From: Siphonodentalium dalli
Lineage: Eukaryota > Mollusca > Scaphopoda > Gadilida > Siphonodentaliidae
DNA length: 64,000 bases
Direction of reading: 5' to 3'
Assembly (NCBI GenBank): GCA_032622095.1
Contig: CP136062.1
Span: 10,629,710-10,693,709 of the forward strand
This document shows positions 25,641 to 36,692 of the stretch, one piece after another. Made by a program: the position numbers and the translations under genes. The notes beneath the pieces were generated by a model. The model was not told where the DNA came from. It saw only the letters and a list, made by a program, of their open reading frames with translations, and did not search any database. How positions within the stretch are numbered: the stretch's first letter is position 1; every line of letters begins with the position of its first letter.

Positions 25641-26218
25641 TAAGCCATTCACAGAACCAGTGTATGTCAGGGAAACCAATTCCTATCAGTCATCACCTAA
25701 CCACGGGAACAGCAGTTTGTTTTTAAATTGCTAGCAGTTATGTTTACATAAACCAGCCAGATGTCATGTATTATTCTAATCTAAATTAATGACCTGTGGC
25801 TTTGCAGATATATATGCTTCTGTGGTGAGAAGAGGTATTAATTAAATTTGATACTTAAAATACTTCCCAGAAGATTAGGCCTAATCAGAATTAGGTCCCT
25901 GGAGGGTGTATTTGGTGATGCTAGCCTGTTGTATGTGGTAGCAGCACTAAATTCACCCTCTGGGGACCTCATTCTGCAAATGTCAGACACACTATTTCCA
26001 GGCTTGAAGAATTCTAAGCCATTCACAGAACCATTGTATGTCAGGGAAACCAATTCCTATCAGTCATCACCTAACCTTGGGAACAGCAGTTTGTTTTTAA
26101 ATTGTTAGCAGTTATGTTTACATAAACCAGCCAGATGTCATCTATTATTCTAATCTAAATTAATGACATGTGGCTTGGCAGATATATATGCTTCTGTGGT
26201 GAGAAGAGGTAATAATTA
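25471..26218. repeat. 374-bp tandem duplication covering a family C hairpin
   Basis: AATTTGATACTTAAGATACT starts at 25471 and again, with one change, at 25845. The match continues through the hairpin, AAGAATTCTAAGCCATTCAC and AGAAGAGGTA at the end of each copy. Two copies, a few percent diverged. Confidence 0.85.
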
Positions 26219-26369
26219 AATTGGTAGATGATATGGGTTGGAAGGGATGTTGTTGATGGCAGGGTGGGGGTGGGTGGGGGGGTAATATTTCCATAATTTC
26301 ATTAAAGAGTAAAGTTTCATAACTCTGCAAATGTTATAATGGTGTTACTTTTTTCAAATTTTCAAATTT

Positions 26370-26670
26370 TATAACATGGACCCTTTGTACCAAATATGAA
26401 CCCATTCGGCTCAATGAAATTTGAGAAGTCGTTGTAAGAATTAGAGTTATGGCCCTGGTTTCGCAACTGTTTGACCCAGTGTCCTCATTTGAACAAATCT
26501 GAATGAGAGTCACCTAGGGAACATCCACACTAAATATGAACCAATTCGGTCGGACGGTTTCAGAGGAGAAGATGTTCAAAGAATTGTTGACGGATGGACA
26601 GATGGATGGATGGACGTACAAGGAGTGATGACTATAGCTCCACCGGAGACTTCGTCTCAGGTAAGCTTAA
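26370..26670. repeat. Dispersed repeat with GGAT/GGAC microsatellite, second copy
   Basis: Same series as 24940-25322, ending CACCGGAGACTTCGTCTCAG. Confidence 0.7.
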
Positions 26671-26757
26671 AACCCTCCAGATGAATAATATACTATTCCA
26701 ATGTGTATTATTATATCTGAGTGGGTTTAGTACAGACAGGGTTAACTGCCATCAAAC

Positions 26758-26903
26758 CTTGAAATAGTGTGTCTGTCATTTGCAGAATGAGGTCCCCAGA
26801 GGGTGAATTTAGTGATGCTAGCCCACTATGCGGGGCAGCATCACTAAATTCACCCTCTGGGGACCTCATTCTGCAAATGACAGACACACTATATCAAGAC
26901 TTG
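26758..26903. mobile_element. Family C single hairpin (~143 bp)
   Basis: A nearly perfect palindrome, AGTGTGTCTGTCATTTGCAG outside and the GAGGTCCCCAGAGGG arms inside, with no centre or second hairpin. It may be a solo terminal module. Confidence 0.85.
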
Positions 26904-27008
26904 ACTGCCATAACATGTCACATAACATCCATTAACACAGATCTCTCTAAATTTAAAATACTTTGTCCGGGCTATTTTGGAATTTATTTGTGATCACCTC
27001 TGCTTGGA

Positions 27009-27560
27009 TAAACTATTGTTCGATCAGTCCAGAAACATGCCTATATGAGCGTATATGAGCGAGGTCAAGGTCAAGCACACGGTCGCACGTGGGTAGCTTG
27101 CGAAAATCTTCAACAAAACTACCGCTCTGATTTTCCATTCTGTCATTATGTTTTAGTGTGGGAATTGTTCTCAAAGCAAAATTTGACGAATTGGTTTCGC
27201 CATTTTTGCTAGAAAATCCCATGCTAAATATATACCCAGCCGGTTACAGTCAGAAAGGAAGCATGACTGGTGCGCTCTGTAGAGATTGAAATTTGGTATG
27301 TAGGCCTACTTTGATCGGGTGCAGTATATGGGGGGGGGGGGGGGTCTAATTTCATGTGCGACCATGTCATTGACTCAAATTTGGTATGTAGGCCAACTTT
27401 GATCCCGGGAACAATAAGGGTGGGTCCAATTTCTTGTGCGACTTGACCTTACTCATATGGTCATGTTTCTGGACCGATCGAATAATAGTTTGTCCAGACG
27501 CTGTATATTCTGGCCAGACGGAGAAATCCTTAAATGCTCCGGATGAAGTCGGGCGCATCA
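27009..27560. mobile_element. Composite repeat with inverted arms and GGTATGTAGGCC sub-repeats
   Basis: AAACTATTGTTCGATCAGTC with AGAAACATG at 27009 is repeated in inverted form near 27450-27492. Between them, ATTTGGTATGTAGGCC occurs twice (27291, 27379). A segment at 27085-27225 reads, on the minus strand, a short frame containing MENQSGSFVEDFRK that matches a segment inside the Mutator-like element at 36986-38351. The right end GGGCGCATCAGCTAGTATA resembles the end of the repeat at 60640-60680. Confidence 0.6.
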
Positions 27561-28555
27561 GCTAGTATATAATAGTTGAATTCAGAAATGCCAGATCTGT
27601 CTACTCCAGGAACATGACAATAAATTCAAGACGTGAATATATATATTGCACATTTACATTGAAAGCATGTATAAATAACATTTTGTGTTTAAAGATGGAT
27701 TATCTCTTTAAATAACAAATTTGAAATAGTTGAGTGGGTATAAAATAATAAATATGAACTGAAGACCCCTGTCCGGAAAGGCTTCTATCAATTAATATTG
27801 ATTTTATTTCAAATATTTTATTGGGACCGTTTATTTTTCTATTGTTAGAAAAGACCATTCGGGTGATACAATATAGCGATAGAAGGCATTAGGCTGTTCA
27901 TATGGCTACGTACCGAACGTCAAATGTCCCAGATTTATTTGTTGTATTGTTTTATTCCATAGTTATAAGCGATAATGAGTATAATTAATGTTTATGTGTG
28001 ACAAAATTACACCATACAAATTATGGTATCTGTTAACAGTAACCACTATTGTTCGTTAGCTAAACAACCACACCTTTTTAGACCACAAAATATTCAAAAT
28101 AAAATTAATATTAATCAATAGAAGCATTTCCGGACAGGAGTCTTCGATTCAGATCTAATAGTTTTTACCCCGGTAACTATATAATACATGTTTACAAAGA
28201 GATAGTCCACCTTTAACAAATAACAGGTTAAATTTGGCATATTGGTGATTTTAAATTTCATATATGTCATCAACGTCATTTTTCAATTGATCTATGAGCC
28301 AAAAGATGTATCGGTAGATGAATAACATACTGTATAAATCTGTAAAGCATTTTATTACACACTTAGCCATGATTTATAAGGATTTCTTGGTGAATTAAAA
28401 GTGATAATGTCACACCTGTGAATTACGTCACCGGTTAGAGCAAATATGTACATTACATTCCCCATCAATATAGATCTTCCTCAAAAATAAAATAGGTTTC
28501 CCCATGTTTGAATTTCTAATGAGTAGTGCCAATAAATATCATTGTGTTGGGCAAT
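27561..28555. other. Unassigned sequence
   Basis: AT-rich with no gene. One imperfect inverted pair (AAGGCTTCTATCAATTAATATT near 27778 versus AATATTAATCAATAGAAGC near 28107, each flanked by sequence resembling GAAGACTCCTGTCCGGAAA) suggests a decayed inverted-repeat element of about 400 bp at 27755-28165. Confidence 0.45.
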
Positions 28556-28559
28556 GGTT

Positions 28560-28800
28560 TTGAATTTCCTTATTTGCACTTAAGCGGAAATAATTGTGCT
28601 TTAAACGCAAGACGCAAGTAATTGTGATTAAGCATAAATAGCTTATTTGTGCTAAAGCATAATTATATTATTTGCCCTTAAGCACAATTATTTGTGCTTA
28701 AGCGCAATTAATTGAGCTAGAGTGCAAATAATTGTGATTAAGCACAAATAATTGCACTTAAGGTGCAAATAATTATTAAAAGTGAATTTAGCCTCTCATA
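28560..28800. repeat. Cluster of TTAAGCACAATTA-type motifs
   Basis: About ten degenerate copies of AAGCACAAATAATTG and its complement in both orientations. The same motif forms the loop of the palindrome at 55800-55952. Confidence 0.7.
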
Positions 28801-29024
28801 TGTAATTGGGTAACACATTTTATTTATTCCCAATAATATTTCATAAAAACATGTTCATCAGCCTATTGTTCAGCTGATCCGATTCATTTTTCATACTAAC
28901 TACATGTTATCATGGATGCTTTTGGGTAAATGAAAAAGGCAGCATGAATATTGAACGTTCAGTCGAGCATTACAATAACATGAACAAGGCTGAATGCAAT
29001 GAGAGAAGCATAGTACAGTCTATG

Positions 29025-29260
29025 TTAGGAATAGAAACACACAATATAATCAATTACATGTATTTTGTCAAATGTTTCTAGCATTGAGTTTTCGATTTGT
29101 TTTGTCACTAAGATTCCACCAGAATTATAGTTCCGCAATTTCTTGACGTCATGTGGGGCGACAATTAGACTCGCCCATTTTTCTTGAAGTATCAAAAAGC
29201 GTGGTGACTCGTCCACTGCAACATCTATGGACTGATAGATCAGGCCACGCGCTGGCCTCT
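29025..29260 (-). CDS. Possible terminal coding exon of unknown gene
   Basis: On the minus strand a plausible acceptor (GATTTGATTCGTAG) at 29261-29262 precedes an open frame of about 78 codons ending in TAA at 29025. It contains EKWASLIVAPHDVKKLRNYN and SGGILVTKQIENSMLETFDK, which look protein-like, but I recognise no family. The reading needs a preceding exon of different phase from the sarcoglycan-like gene. A second frame from the same acceptor is also open for about 37 codons. The acceptor adjoins a family C hairpin. No polyadenylation signal is evident. Treat as a weak prediction. Confidence 0.25.
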
Positions 29261-29280
29261 CTACGAATCAAATCAAGCCT

Positions 29281-29645
29281 ATCATTTGCAGAATGAGGTC
29301 CCCAGAGGATGAATTTAGTGACGCTCTCCCGCATAGTGGGCTAGCATCACTAAATTCACCCTCTGGGGACCTCATTCTGCTTAGGCCTCATCTTCTCTGG
29401 AAAGTTTCTTTACTATAAAATTTCTCCATGCTTCAAATATATTACATTTCTTTTTTTTTAGTTTAGTTTCTCCATATCCCAAAAATGGCAGATGACACAT
29501 TGTATAATCGTAACTTCAATCTGAGTCTGTCTCCCATAGCAGATGAGGTCATGCAGAATGAGGTCCCCAGAGGGTGAATTTGGTGATGCTGACCTGCTAT
29601 GTGGGATAGCATCACTAAATTTACCATGTGCGTGGTATGTCACCT
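29281..29645. mobile_element. Family C paired-hairpin element, right hairpin broken
   Basis: The first hairpin is complete (29288-29380). The centre ends with TGTCTCCCATAGCAGATGAGG. The second hairpin starts at about 29552 but its right arm stops near 29624. Confidence 0.8.
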
Positions 29646-29925
29646 TACATGGATACCATAAGTGATATTGTGAACACACGTAATCTACGACATGGTGCTA
29701 CGTCATGAAATCTTTTCTATCTGTTGACACGCATGCTATGCCATGATATCATTGTTTGTCTGTCGACATGCATGCTACGCCATGAAATCCTGTCTGTCTA
29801 TTGATTTTTGCGGCTTCAGATAGACTTTATCATCATTTATCTCTGTGTAGTGAGGATTAGTGTAGTCGTTTCTGAGAAAAGAAAATGGGAGGTGTGTAAG
29901 ATGACGAGAGGCCGCTTATCAGACC

Positions 29926-30108
29926 ATGGTTAGACAAATGTTAGAGTTTACTGCTGCAATTTGGTCCCCTCATACTTTAGAAAACACAATGAAAATTGAA
30001 CGAGTACAAAATCGGGCCATCTGTTGGATTTTCAATTACTATTCAAGATTCTCAAGTCTGTCAAAAATGAGGGAAGAATTAAAACAGAAACCCCTTGAGG
30101 TTATATAG
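29926..30108 (+). pseudogene. Reverse transcriptase C-terminal fragment (CR1-like LINE)
   Basis: The frame VRQMLEFTAAIWSPHTLENT followed by KIERVQNRAICWI and YYSRFSSLSKMREELK matches the thumb/C-terminal part of jockey/CR1-type reverse transcriptases (R-P-x-L-E-Y-A..W-x-P-H motif, then VQxRAxR). It is a short isolated fragment, in opposite orientation to the larger LINE at 31497-33763 and abutting the Crypton-like gene at about 30110. Confidence 0.8.
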
Positions 30109-30112
30109 TGAT

Positions 30113-31496
30113 TGATTAGCCATTCCATGGGGGAATTCAACGCTATAAACAGTTCCTGGTGCTGCATTTGGTGGAATCGTTATTAATCCATCTGACCCAG
30201 CATCAAGCGTTACATCAGAAATGGTAGGGTTATCACTGGTATCCAAAGCAAGAGTCTCGAGGTTCTGGTTATCACTACTGGTACCCACAAAACCAACCGG
30301 TTCAGCAATAACAGTATCTAAAGGAAGTGTCTCGATATTGTCCTGGTTATCGGTATTCATTAAACCAACAGGTTCAGCAACAACAACATTATCAACAGAT
30401 CTGTGGCAATATCAATCAGTGAATTACCCCCAATTGTGCTGCTAGCAATGTTAAAATTTCCATGGTCAGGCATGTGATCAACTGATAAGTCATAATCTGG
30501 AATAGAGGTTGTAGCCAGTGAAGCATTCAAAATGTTCGCACATTCTCTCTTCTGAGCAGAAGATACATGTAAGTCACTGATTAAGTGAATGAGTGTTCTT
30601 GTGATTTGTCACATTGATTATGCTTTGTGGGGTAACACCTGCTTGATATAATGTAGTGATTGTCGAAGCTCGGACACTATGGCAGGTGTACTCTTGTGAG
30701 AGGCCAGCCTTGCGCGATATTCTCTGCATCATATTGGAGAGAGTATTTTTTCCAAGAAGACAGTTTTTATACCAATGTTCATCGGGTGCATAAGTTGATC
30801 TTGGCGTTTGAAATAATTCAAACAGCGGTCTGAGAGTTTTGAAATGTATGAATTATATATAGCAACCCCATCCCCATACATCCTTTGATTGGAGTAGTCA
30901 ATATCACATTGCTTGTATCCACCTTGGTGGTTTTTTGTCACCTCAGTTTTTGACATACAAACATACTCTACTCCTGTATCACATAAAACTTCAAATGAAT
31001 CTTTCGTCATGTTTGTCCATCCCTCTCTCCCCAAAGCTGTAGAATATGTAGAACCAAGTGTCTCTAGAAGCACATCAGCATCAGAATGCCTTCTGTTAAA
31101 GTACAACCCAAGTTTCTTCAGATCACCATCACCTATTGATGGCTTGTGCTTTGGTCTGCAGTTGTTTGACTTGAAGTATAACTTGCACCTAGCAGTAAAC
31201 ATATTATTTGCTGTCAGAAATTCTTTATCCTTCAGTACATTAAATTGACGGTTGTAAGGTCACAAGGTGCCGATGTTATTTGTCGGTGTAGGGCAGCCCT
31301 TAAACAAGTTAATGTGCTCGGTGTTAGAGATGTTCCAGGTTTTCTTGGCTTGACTTCGGTGTAAACTTTCCGCAAAAGAGAGGCCAGTTCGTCAGGAGAG
31401 ATTTGAGAGAAATCACTTTGTTTATTTCTGTTTGAAAGCCATTCTGAGAACTTTTTCACTCCCCACTGTGTTGATTTTGTGGTTGATGCAGGTTTA
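30113..31496 (-). pseudogene. Crypton-like tyrosine recombinase (KCTD1/ZMYM-type domain), main part, decayed
   Basis: Minus-strand protein related to the Crypton-derived tyrosine recombinase domain found in ZMYM2-4, QRICH1 and KCTD1-like proteins; active members insert circular DNA by site-specific recombination. In order: TKSTQWGVKKFSEWLSNRN (31445-31480), a helical core-binding part (ELASLLRKVYTEVKPR), TARCKLYFKSNN, the box-I arginine region (LGREGWTNMTKDSFEV), TKNHQGG, then DEHWYKN...LGKNTLSNMMQRI, and box II with H-x-x-R in YTCHSVRAST followed by NVTNHKN. An acidic C-terminal tail with AEPVG repeats follows (30113-30445). At least four frameshifts lie near 31230, 30790, 30560 and 30390. 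The N-terminus is separated by a LINE and continues at 33764-33824. Confidence 0.8.
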
Positions 31497-33763
31497 CCTG
31501 TGATTTACCTGTGATCTTCGGTCGAAGAAAGCCTGCCGGCTTGTTGTGACCTCTTCTTTAGTTCTTAACACAATTAATTTCAAACTATCTGTGGTGTCTG
31601 GCGACTTGATTATATGTACAGTGCGTATTAAAAACATTAAAATTTTGGTTTCTCGTTGTTGAAATTGAAATAAAATTTATTGGCTCTTCCTCTCCAGGTG
31701 TCGTTTAATATTGATTTAAAAGCATTCACATCTTCTGCTTCGATGCATAGTTCTGTCCGATTGTTCCAGTTGTTTGTACTGCGTGGAATGAAGCTATTTG
31801 CTGTGCTATTGTTTTTATGGATTTCTTTCTGCAGTTTTTCTTTATGGCCTCTTGTTCTGTTTGAGAGTGATTTCTTTAATGATGGGAGTACAGCTTTGTC
31901 TTTTTGGTTGATGATCTTGTACATTTGTAACATATCACACCTCTCTCGTCGGTAGTGCAGTGTTGGTAATCCGAGCATTTTATTTCTTTCTTCATTGTCC
32001 AAGTTTTTTAGCTTATTTGTTGTTGATAATTTAGTTGCTCTTCTTTGGACATTTTCTATGGCTATCTGATGTTTTCTGAGGTGTGGGTTCCAAACGGACG
32101 AAGCATATTCCACCATTGGTCTGATGAGTGACTTGAATAAGATTTTCAGCATATCCTCGTCTATATGGTTAAAAGTTCTCCGAATCATTCCAATTCTCTG
32201 GTTTGCTTTGTTCACTGATGATGATATATGTTGATCGTAGGTTAGCCCTGTGTCAAAGATAACACCAATATCTTTCTCAGTATTTGTGGGTTGGATTTCT
32301 ATTTTGTTGTTGGAGTCACTGATTGAGTATGCATACTTTGGGTTGTCTTTGCCGATGTGCAAGACCTTGCATTTAGCTGCATTGAATTTCAGAAGCCATC
32401 TATCTGACCAGTCAGATAGTTTGTTTAGATCTTGTTGGAGTTGCAAGTGGTCTTGCTCATCCGTTATTTCTGTATAGATTTAGATTTTTGTATCATCTGC
32501 GAACAGTTTGCATCGAGAAGTTATTTCAGTTGTGATATCGTTTATGTATATAAGGAAGAGTGCTGGTCCCAACACAGAGCCTTGGGGGATCCCGCTGGTA
32601 ACGTCTGCCACTGATGATATTGCTCCGTTGACTCTGACTGCTTGCCTCCAGTCTTTCAGAAAATTCTGTAGCCATTGATGGATGTTTCCCCTGATTCTGT
32701 ATGTGTATAATTTTTTCCATAAGACGCTTATGTGGGACGGTATCAAAGGCTTTTCTGAAGTCGAGGTAAATTACATCGATGTTGTGACCTTCGTCTATGG
32801 ATCTGGTGAAGTCATCTTGTACCTCTAATAGCTGTGTGACGCATGACCGCTTTGCCCGGAATCCATGTTGGTGTTCAGAAAGTATGTTGTTATTCTCTAT
32901 GTATTCCATAAGTTTATCTCTGATGATTTTTCCATTAGTTTGCAGATTATGCTTGTGAGGCTGACAGGTCTGTAATTTTCAACTTTCTTCTTATTCCCCT
33001 TCTTCAATATTGGACATACTGTTGCTGCTCTCCAGTCTGCTGGGACTTCCCCCGTGGCCAGGGATCTTTTTAATAGATATGTTAGGGCAGGACAGATACT
33101 ACTTGCTGCTTCTTTTAGGACTCTTGGATGTAGCTGGTCTTCTCCTGGAGATTTCGATGTGTCCAGTTCGAGCAGGTGTCGCATAACTATATCTGTGGTC
33201 ACAACTATATTGGTAAGCTCGACACTGTCATCTAAATCGATTTCTCCGATCCTCGGGACCTCTGCTTCATCCTCTATTGTATAGACACTGCTAAAGTAAC
33301 TATTAAGGAGTTCGGCCTTTTCAGTGTTGTCACTGCTGATCGTACCATCTTGTCTTTCTAAGTCTCCAATACCAGATTTTACCTTTGTCTTGCTTTTTAT
33401 GTAACTCCAGATTGATTTAGGGTCCTTCTTGATACTATCAGCTAGTTTCTTCTCATATTCCCTGTGAGCTGAACGGCATTCATGCGTGGCTGTGTTTCTT
33501 GCTTTGATATAAACTTTGTAGCTGCAGTCTTTCTTATCGTAGATGTATTTCTTCCACTTTTTATGTTTTTCTTTCACTGCGTTTAGTGCTTGTACTGTCA
33601 TCCATTTCTGTTTTTTAGTATTTGGTTTTGTTTTGGCAGATGGTATGTGTTTATTGGATGCTTCCACAATTCTTCTCTTGAAATTCTGCCACAGTGATTC
33701 CACTGTTCGTGAGTCATCATCCTCTTCCCAATCTTCATTCAGTTCATCCCGTATTGCGTCGTA
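31497..33763 (-). mobile_element. CR1-like non-LTR retrotransposon, 5'-truncated, inside the Crypton-like gene
   Basis: Minus-strand LINE of about 2.27 kb. It starts in the linker after the (missing) endonuclease. The reverse transcriptase shows YRPVSLTSIICKLMEK, HQHGFRAKRSCVTQLL, motif A YLDFRKAFDTVPHKRL, motif B GIPQGSVLGPALFLIYIND and motif C FADDTKI, then the C-terminal domain to a stop at 31637. A short 3' untranslated region ends in ATCACAGGTAA repeats. Two single-base frameshifts in A-runs (near 32900 and 32730) and one in-frame TAA at 32480 disable it. TAAAC (plus strand GTTTA) is found at both junctions (31492-31496, 33764-33768). On both sides the host frame is the Crypton-like protein, so the insertion point is certain to within a few bases. 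Confidence 0.9.
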
Positions 33764-33824
33764 GTTTAGAACTACTTTCAAGAGCATTTAATGACTCTTC
33801 ATCCAATTCACTTGATTGAGACAT
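33764..33824 (-). pseudogene. N-terminal end of the Crypton-like recombinase
   Basis: Minus-strand ATG at 33822-33824 opens MSQSSELDEESLNALESSSK. At 33764 the frame is cut by the LINE and continues in the same frame at 31491 (PASTTKSTQWGVKKF). I chose this start because there is no other methionine near and the acidic serine-rich opening is usual for this family. Confidence 0.75.
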
Positions 33825-34328
33825 TTTGTTTCAAAACCATCAATTTTCAGACCATGTGTCGTCTGTTGTCAAACAAATTATCACGAGACTAATTATATTA
33901 TTTACCACGAAAATAGGAACATATCTAATGAAAATTCAGTCAGAAATCTAATTTATTCCTTTTGTTAGGTAACACTTGTTGTTGGTCTGTTATTACATCA
34001 TTTACATCTACTACACTAACATTTCAGTTTTATTCGTAATAATATACTATAAACTTGTTTTAACAGAAATTCCGAAATCCGAAAGAAGGTTGCGTTCGAT
34101 TGGATTTCTAGCAAATCGTAAACCGTATGCGGGCCGTTAACATGGTTAACGGACCGCATCCGGTTTGATGCCGGGCATTATGGCTTTTTACTGTTCGGGT
34201 AAAATACTGTTAATCTATCAGAGAACCATAATGCCCTCCAAAATCAAGTTATTGGTATATTAACGGCCCGACAGGAATGATTAACAGCCCGAGTGCCTAT
34301 TAGTTGAGGGCCGATAATAAATGTTTTA
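33825..34328. other. Unassigned sequence with a small inverted repeat
   Basis: GGGCATTATGG (34169) and CCATAATGCCC (34227) form a ~70-bp stem-loop, and GGGCCGTTAAC motifs recur in both orientations (34130-34310). Possibly a decayed inverted-repeat element. No gene. Confidence 0.4.
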
Positions 34329-34520
34329 TTAAAGGTACTCAATCTGAATTAACGCTCCTAAATTACTTAGCATTTGGCTTCGGGGGTAAAAAATATTTTA
34401 ATCGAGTCAAGGAACCCATCCATCAAAGCTCAGAGTTAGCAGATATCAATATTTTAAATCTAAATTATTTTTCACCACCTGGAATATTTGTTGGCCTGGC
34501 AAATATTCGACGAATACCGA
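34329..34520. mobile_element. Family E TTAA element, one end
   Basis: TTAA then AGGTACTCAATCTGAATT, followed by CTTCGGGGGTAAAAAATATT and CAAAGCTCAGAGT, matches one half of the complete element at 36267-36675 in inverted orientation. The other end is missing. Confidence 0.75.
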
Positions 34521-34594
34521 CCGACATACACCCGATACAAAATTGCGTGGAACAAAATATTGATATATAACAATTTTTGGACAATGTTATACTA

Positions 34595-34942
34595 TACCGC
34601 TATTCTCAAAGTAATTGACCAGAAAAACAGGGTGATACCCCGGTCATGACCGCGGTGATACCGATAATAAATGGTAGCGGTATCGAGATGGTCATGGCGG
34701 TGGAGTTACGGTATTGGGCGATAATGATACCGCGGTCTTTTAGCGGGCACCGCATTAATTTTGTTGAATACCGCGGTGATTTTCATGGAACTCTTTGAGG
34801 GGAGGTATTTACTCACACATACTTGTTTGCGTTAACAAGCGGTATCAGTACCGCGGTATTGGAGGATACCGCGGTATAGTACCGCCATATTAACGGGGTG
34901 ACACCACGTTATTGGTGGTCAATTACTTTAAGTATAGCGGTA
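34595..34942. mobile_element. Inverted-repeat element rich in ACCGCGGTA (348 bp)
   Basis: The ends TACCGCTAT...AAAGTAATTGACC are inverted over about 35 bp with a few mismatches. The interior has many ACCGCGGT and GGTAGCGGTA palindromic words. No open frame and no clear target duplication. Confidence 0.75.
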
Positions 34943-35535
34943 CATGTAGTTGTAAGTGGTTAGCATTATTTTATGCTTTAATAGTTTCTGATAACTGAAG
35001 AGGCATTGCAAGAAATGTTGTTGTTGTTGGAAATTGATGAAATGGGGGGGTCATCAAATTGGGGGTCATCAAATTGGATTGTGTACCCTTAAGATAACAC
35101 AATATATATTTTCTGGACAATCGTGCATTAATCCGTTTCTGATAGCACAACGTGAGTGTGCTTGGAATAAATGTGATGTATTTCAGACAATTTGATGTTC
35201 ACAGTTGGCGTTTATTTGTTTTTTGTCTCGCAGTAACTCACGAAGTGGGCTCGTTTGATAGGTGTGTCGATATTAAGTTTTATGGAATAAACAGTTTAAG
35301 TAAGACTAAGAGTTGGTGTTAGTAATACAGTTGTATTAGAAAAAGTAATATCAGATCAGTGGGATAAAAAGGGAGAATTAGATAGCAATGTTTCAGATAG
35401 AAGAGAATTTAAAGATATGTGGATAATCTGATGTGGACAGAATGATTTTGAAGAGCTGGCCTATAGCCTCTGAGCCGACGTCGCACCATGGTAACAGTTC
35501 ACAATGAATTCGAATGTAGAGTGTGTTCTTATTTT
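34943..35535. other. Unassigned sequence
   Basis: No gene or repeat partner noticed, apart from a duplicated GGGGGTCATCAAATTGG near 35045. Confidence 0.4.
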
Positions 35536-35539
35536 TTTT

Positions 35540-35982
35540 ACCCTGTGCCAATGCATTCTCTTATATATGCGAGTCGACCATAGGTTGCCTCGCATATATA
35601 AGAGAATGCATTGGCATAATTTTTTTTTACAATTTTAATAATTTTTTCTTGTATTCTTTAACAATTTTATAATTTCATCCACACAGAGCCCCAGACATAC
35701 ATGAGCAGACGACACTCTTCTATATGCTTCTATATATGTGTGAGGCTCCCTGCAGGGTAATGGATGTTTTTTTATTTTATGTCCTAAAAATTTTAAGAAA
35801 CATTTATTTAAAAAACATGATAAAAAATTGTTAGGCCAATGCTTTCTCTTATATATGCGAGGCGACCTATGGTCGACTCGCATATATAAGAGAATGCATT
35901 GGCACAGGGTAAAAAAATCCCGACTTACGACTGGATTTGATATGGCGGGTCACATATAAGAGAATGCACTGGCACAGGATAT
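35540..35982. mobile_element. Family F element, two hairpins around a family G-like core
   Basis: TACCCTGTGCCAATGCATTC starts one hairpin (35540-35617). A second, inverted hairpin lies at 35841-35910. The core (about 35680-35760) is GAGCCCCAGACATA...GCAGACGACACTC...TGTGAGGCTCCCTG, a family G-like module. The right outer arm CGACTxxxGACTGGATTTGA with TATGGCGGGTCACATA also occurs at 45189-45728. A partial third hairpin arm follows to 35982. Confidence 0.75.
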
Positions 35983-35989
35983 TTAATAG

Positions 35990-36072
35990 TGTAGCTCCCA
36001 TCATGGAACTCAGACTTGATACCCTGGAATCTATATAAAACTTTCTTTAACGATTTCATGATGGGAGCTGCG
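35990..36072. repeat. Small palindrome
   Basis: AGCTCCCATCATGGAA and its complement TTCATGATGGGAGCT bracket about 50 bp. Possibly the remnant of a tiny foldback element. Confidence 0.7.
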
Positions 36073-36266
36073 CTGGCGCAGCATTAAAGATCATGTGCAG
36101 GGTCAAGGTAAATATTGTCAGGCCAATGTGCCAATGTATTCTTTTATATATGAGAGGCTCCCTACGGGAGGGTTTTTGCAAAGTTTCAGGAAGCTCCAGT
36201 TTTAGAAGGGTTAAGTTATTTATTTACATAACCACTTATTTATAATACCATGGTTATAACCATTAA

Positions 36267-36675
36267 AGGTACTCAATCCGATTCGATGGTCCCCATATCA
36301 TTAGATTCCAGCAACAAAATGCTGCTTCAGTTATCAGAGTTGATTAATTGCCCAAAAATAATGCTAACCGCAGTCAACTATAGTATTGCCCAAAGCCTGT
36401 TATTTATCAACATATTGTTCAACGAAATTTTACTGGTTTGACACAAAAAACCCACTTGCTTTTAGAGTTATCCATCTTCATCCGTAATTTGGTCTGAGAC
36501 TGTCTTCTCGTCGACTCTTACTGGGCAACTATAAATTATTGGTGGTGAAAAATAATAGATTTCAAAAATTGATATCTGATCACTCTGAGCTTTGATGGGT
36601 GGGTTCCTCGACTCGAATCAAATATTTTTTACCCCCGAAGCCAAAGAAATAGTAGTTAATTGGGATTATGTATCT
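36267..36675. mobile_element. Family E TTAA element, complete (409 bp)
   Basis: The ends AGGTACTCAATCCG and the complement of AGATACATAATCCC are inverted with few mismatches. TTAA flanks at 36263-36266 and 36676-36679. Its right border lies only about 12 bp from the splice donor of sarcoglycan-like exon D. No transposase. Confidence 0.85.
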
Positions 36676-36692
36676 TTAACATATACATGTAC

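Noticed and set aside
36462-36535. A possible last exon of the sarcoglycan-like gene (TTTATAG acceptor, short frame SCPVRVDEKTVSDQITDEDG then stop) in the right phase
   Set aside because: It lies wholly inside the family E transposon (36267-36675) and its acceptor has a poor pyrimidine tract.
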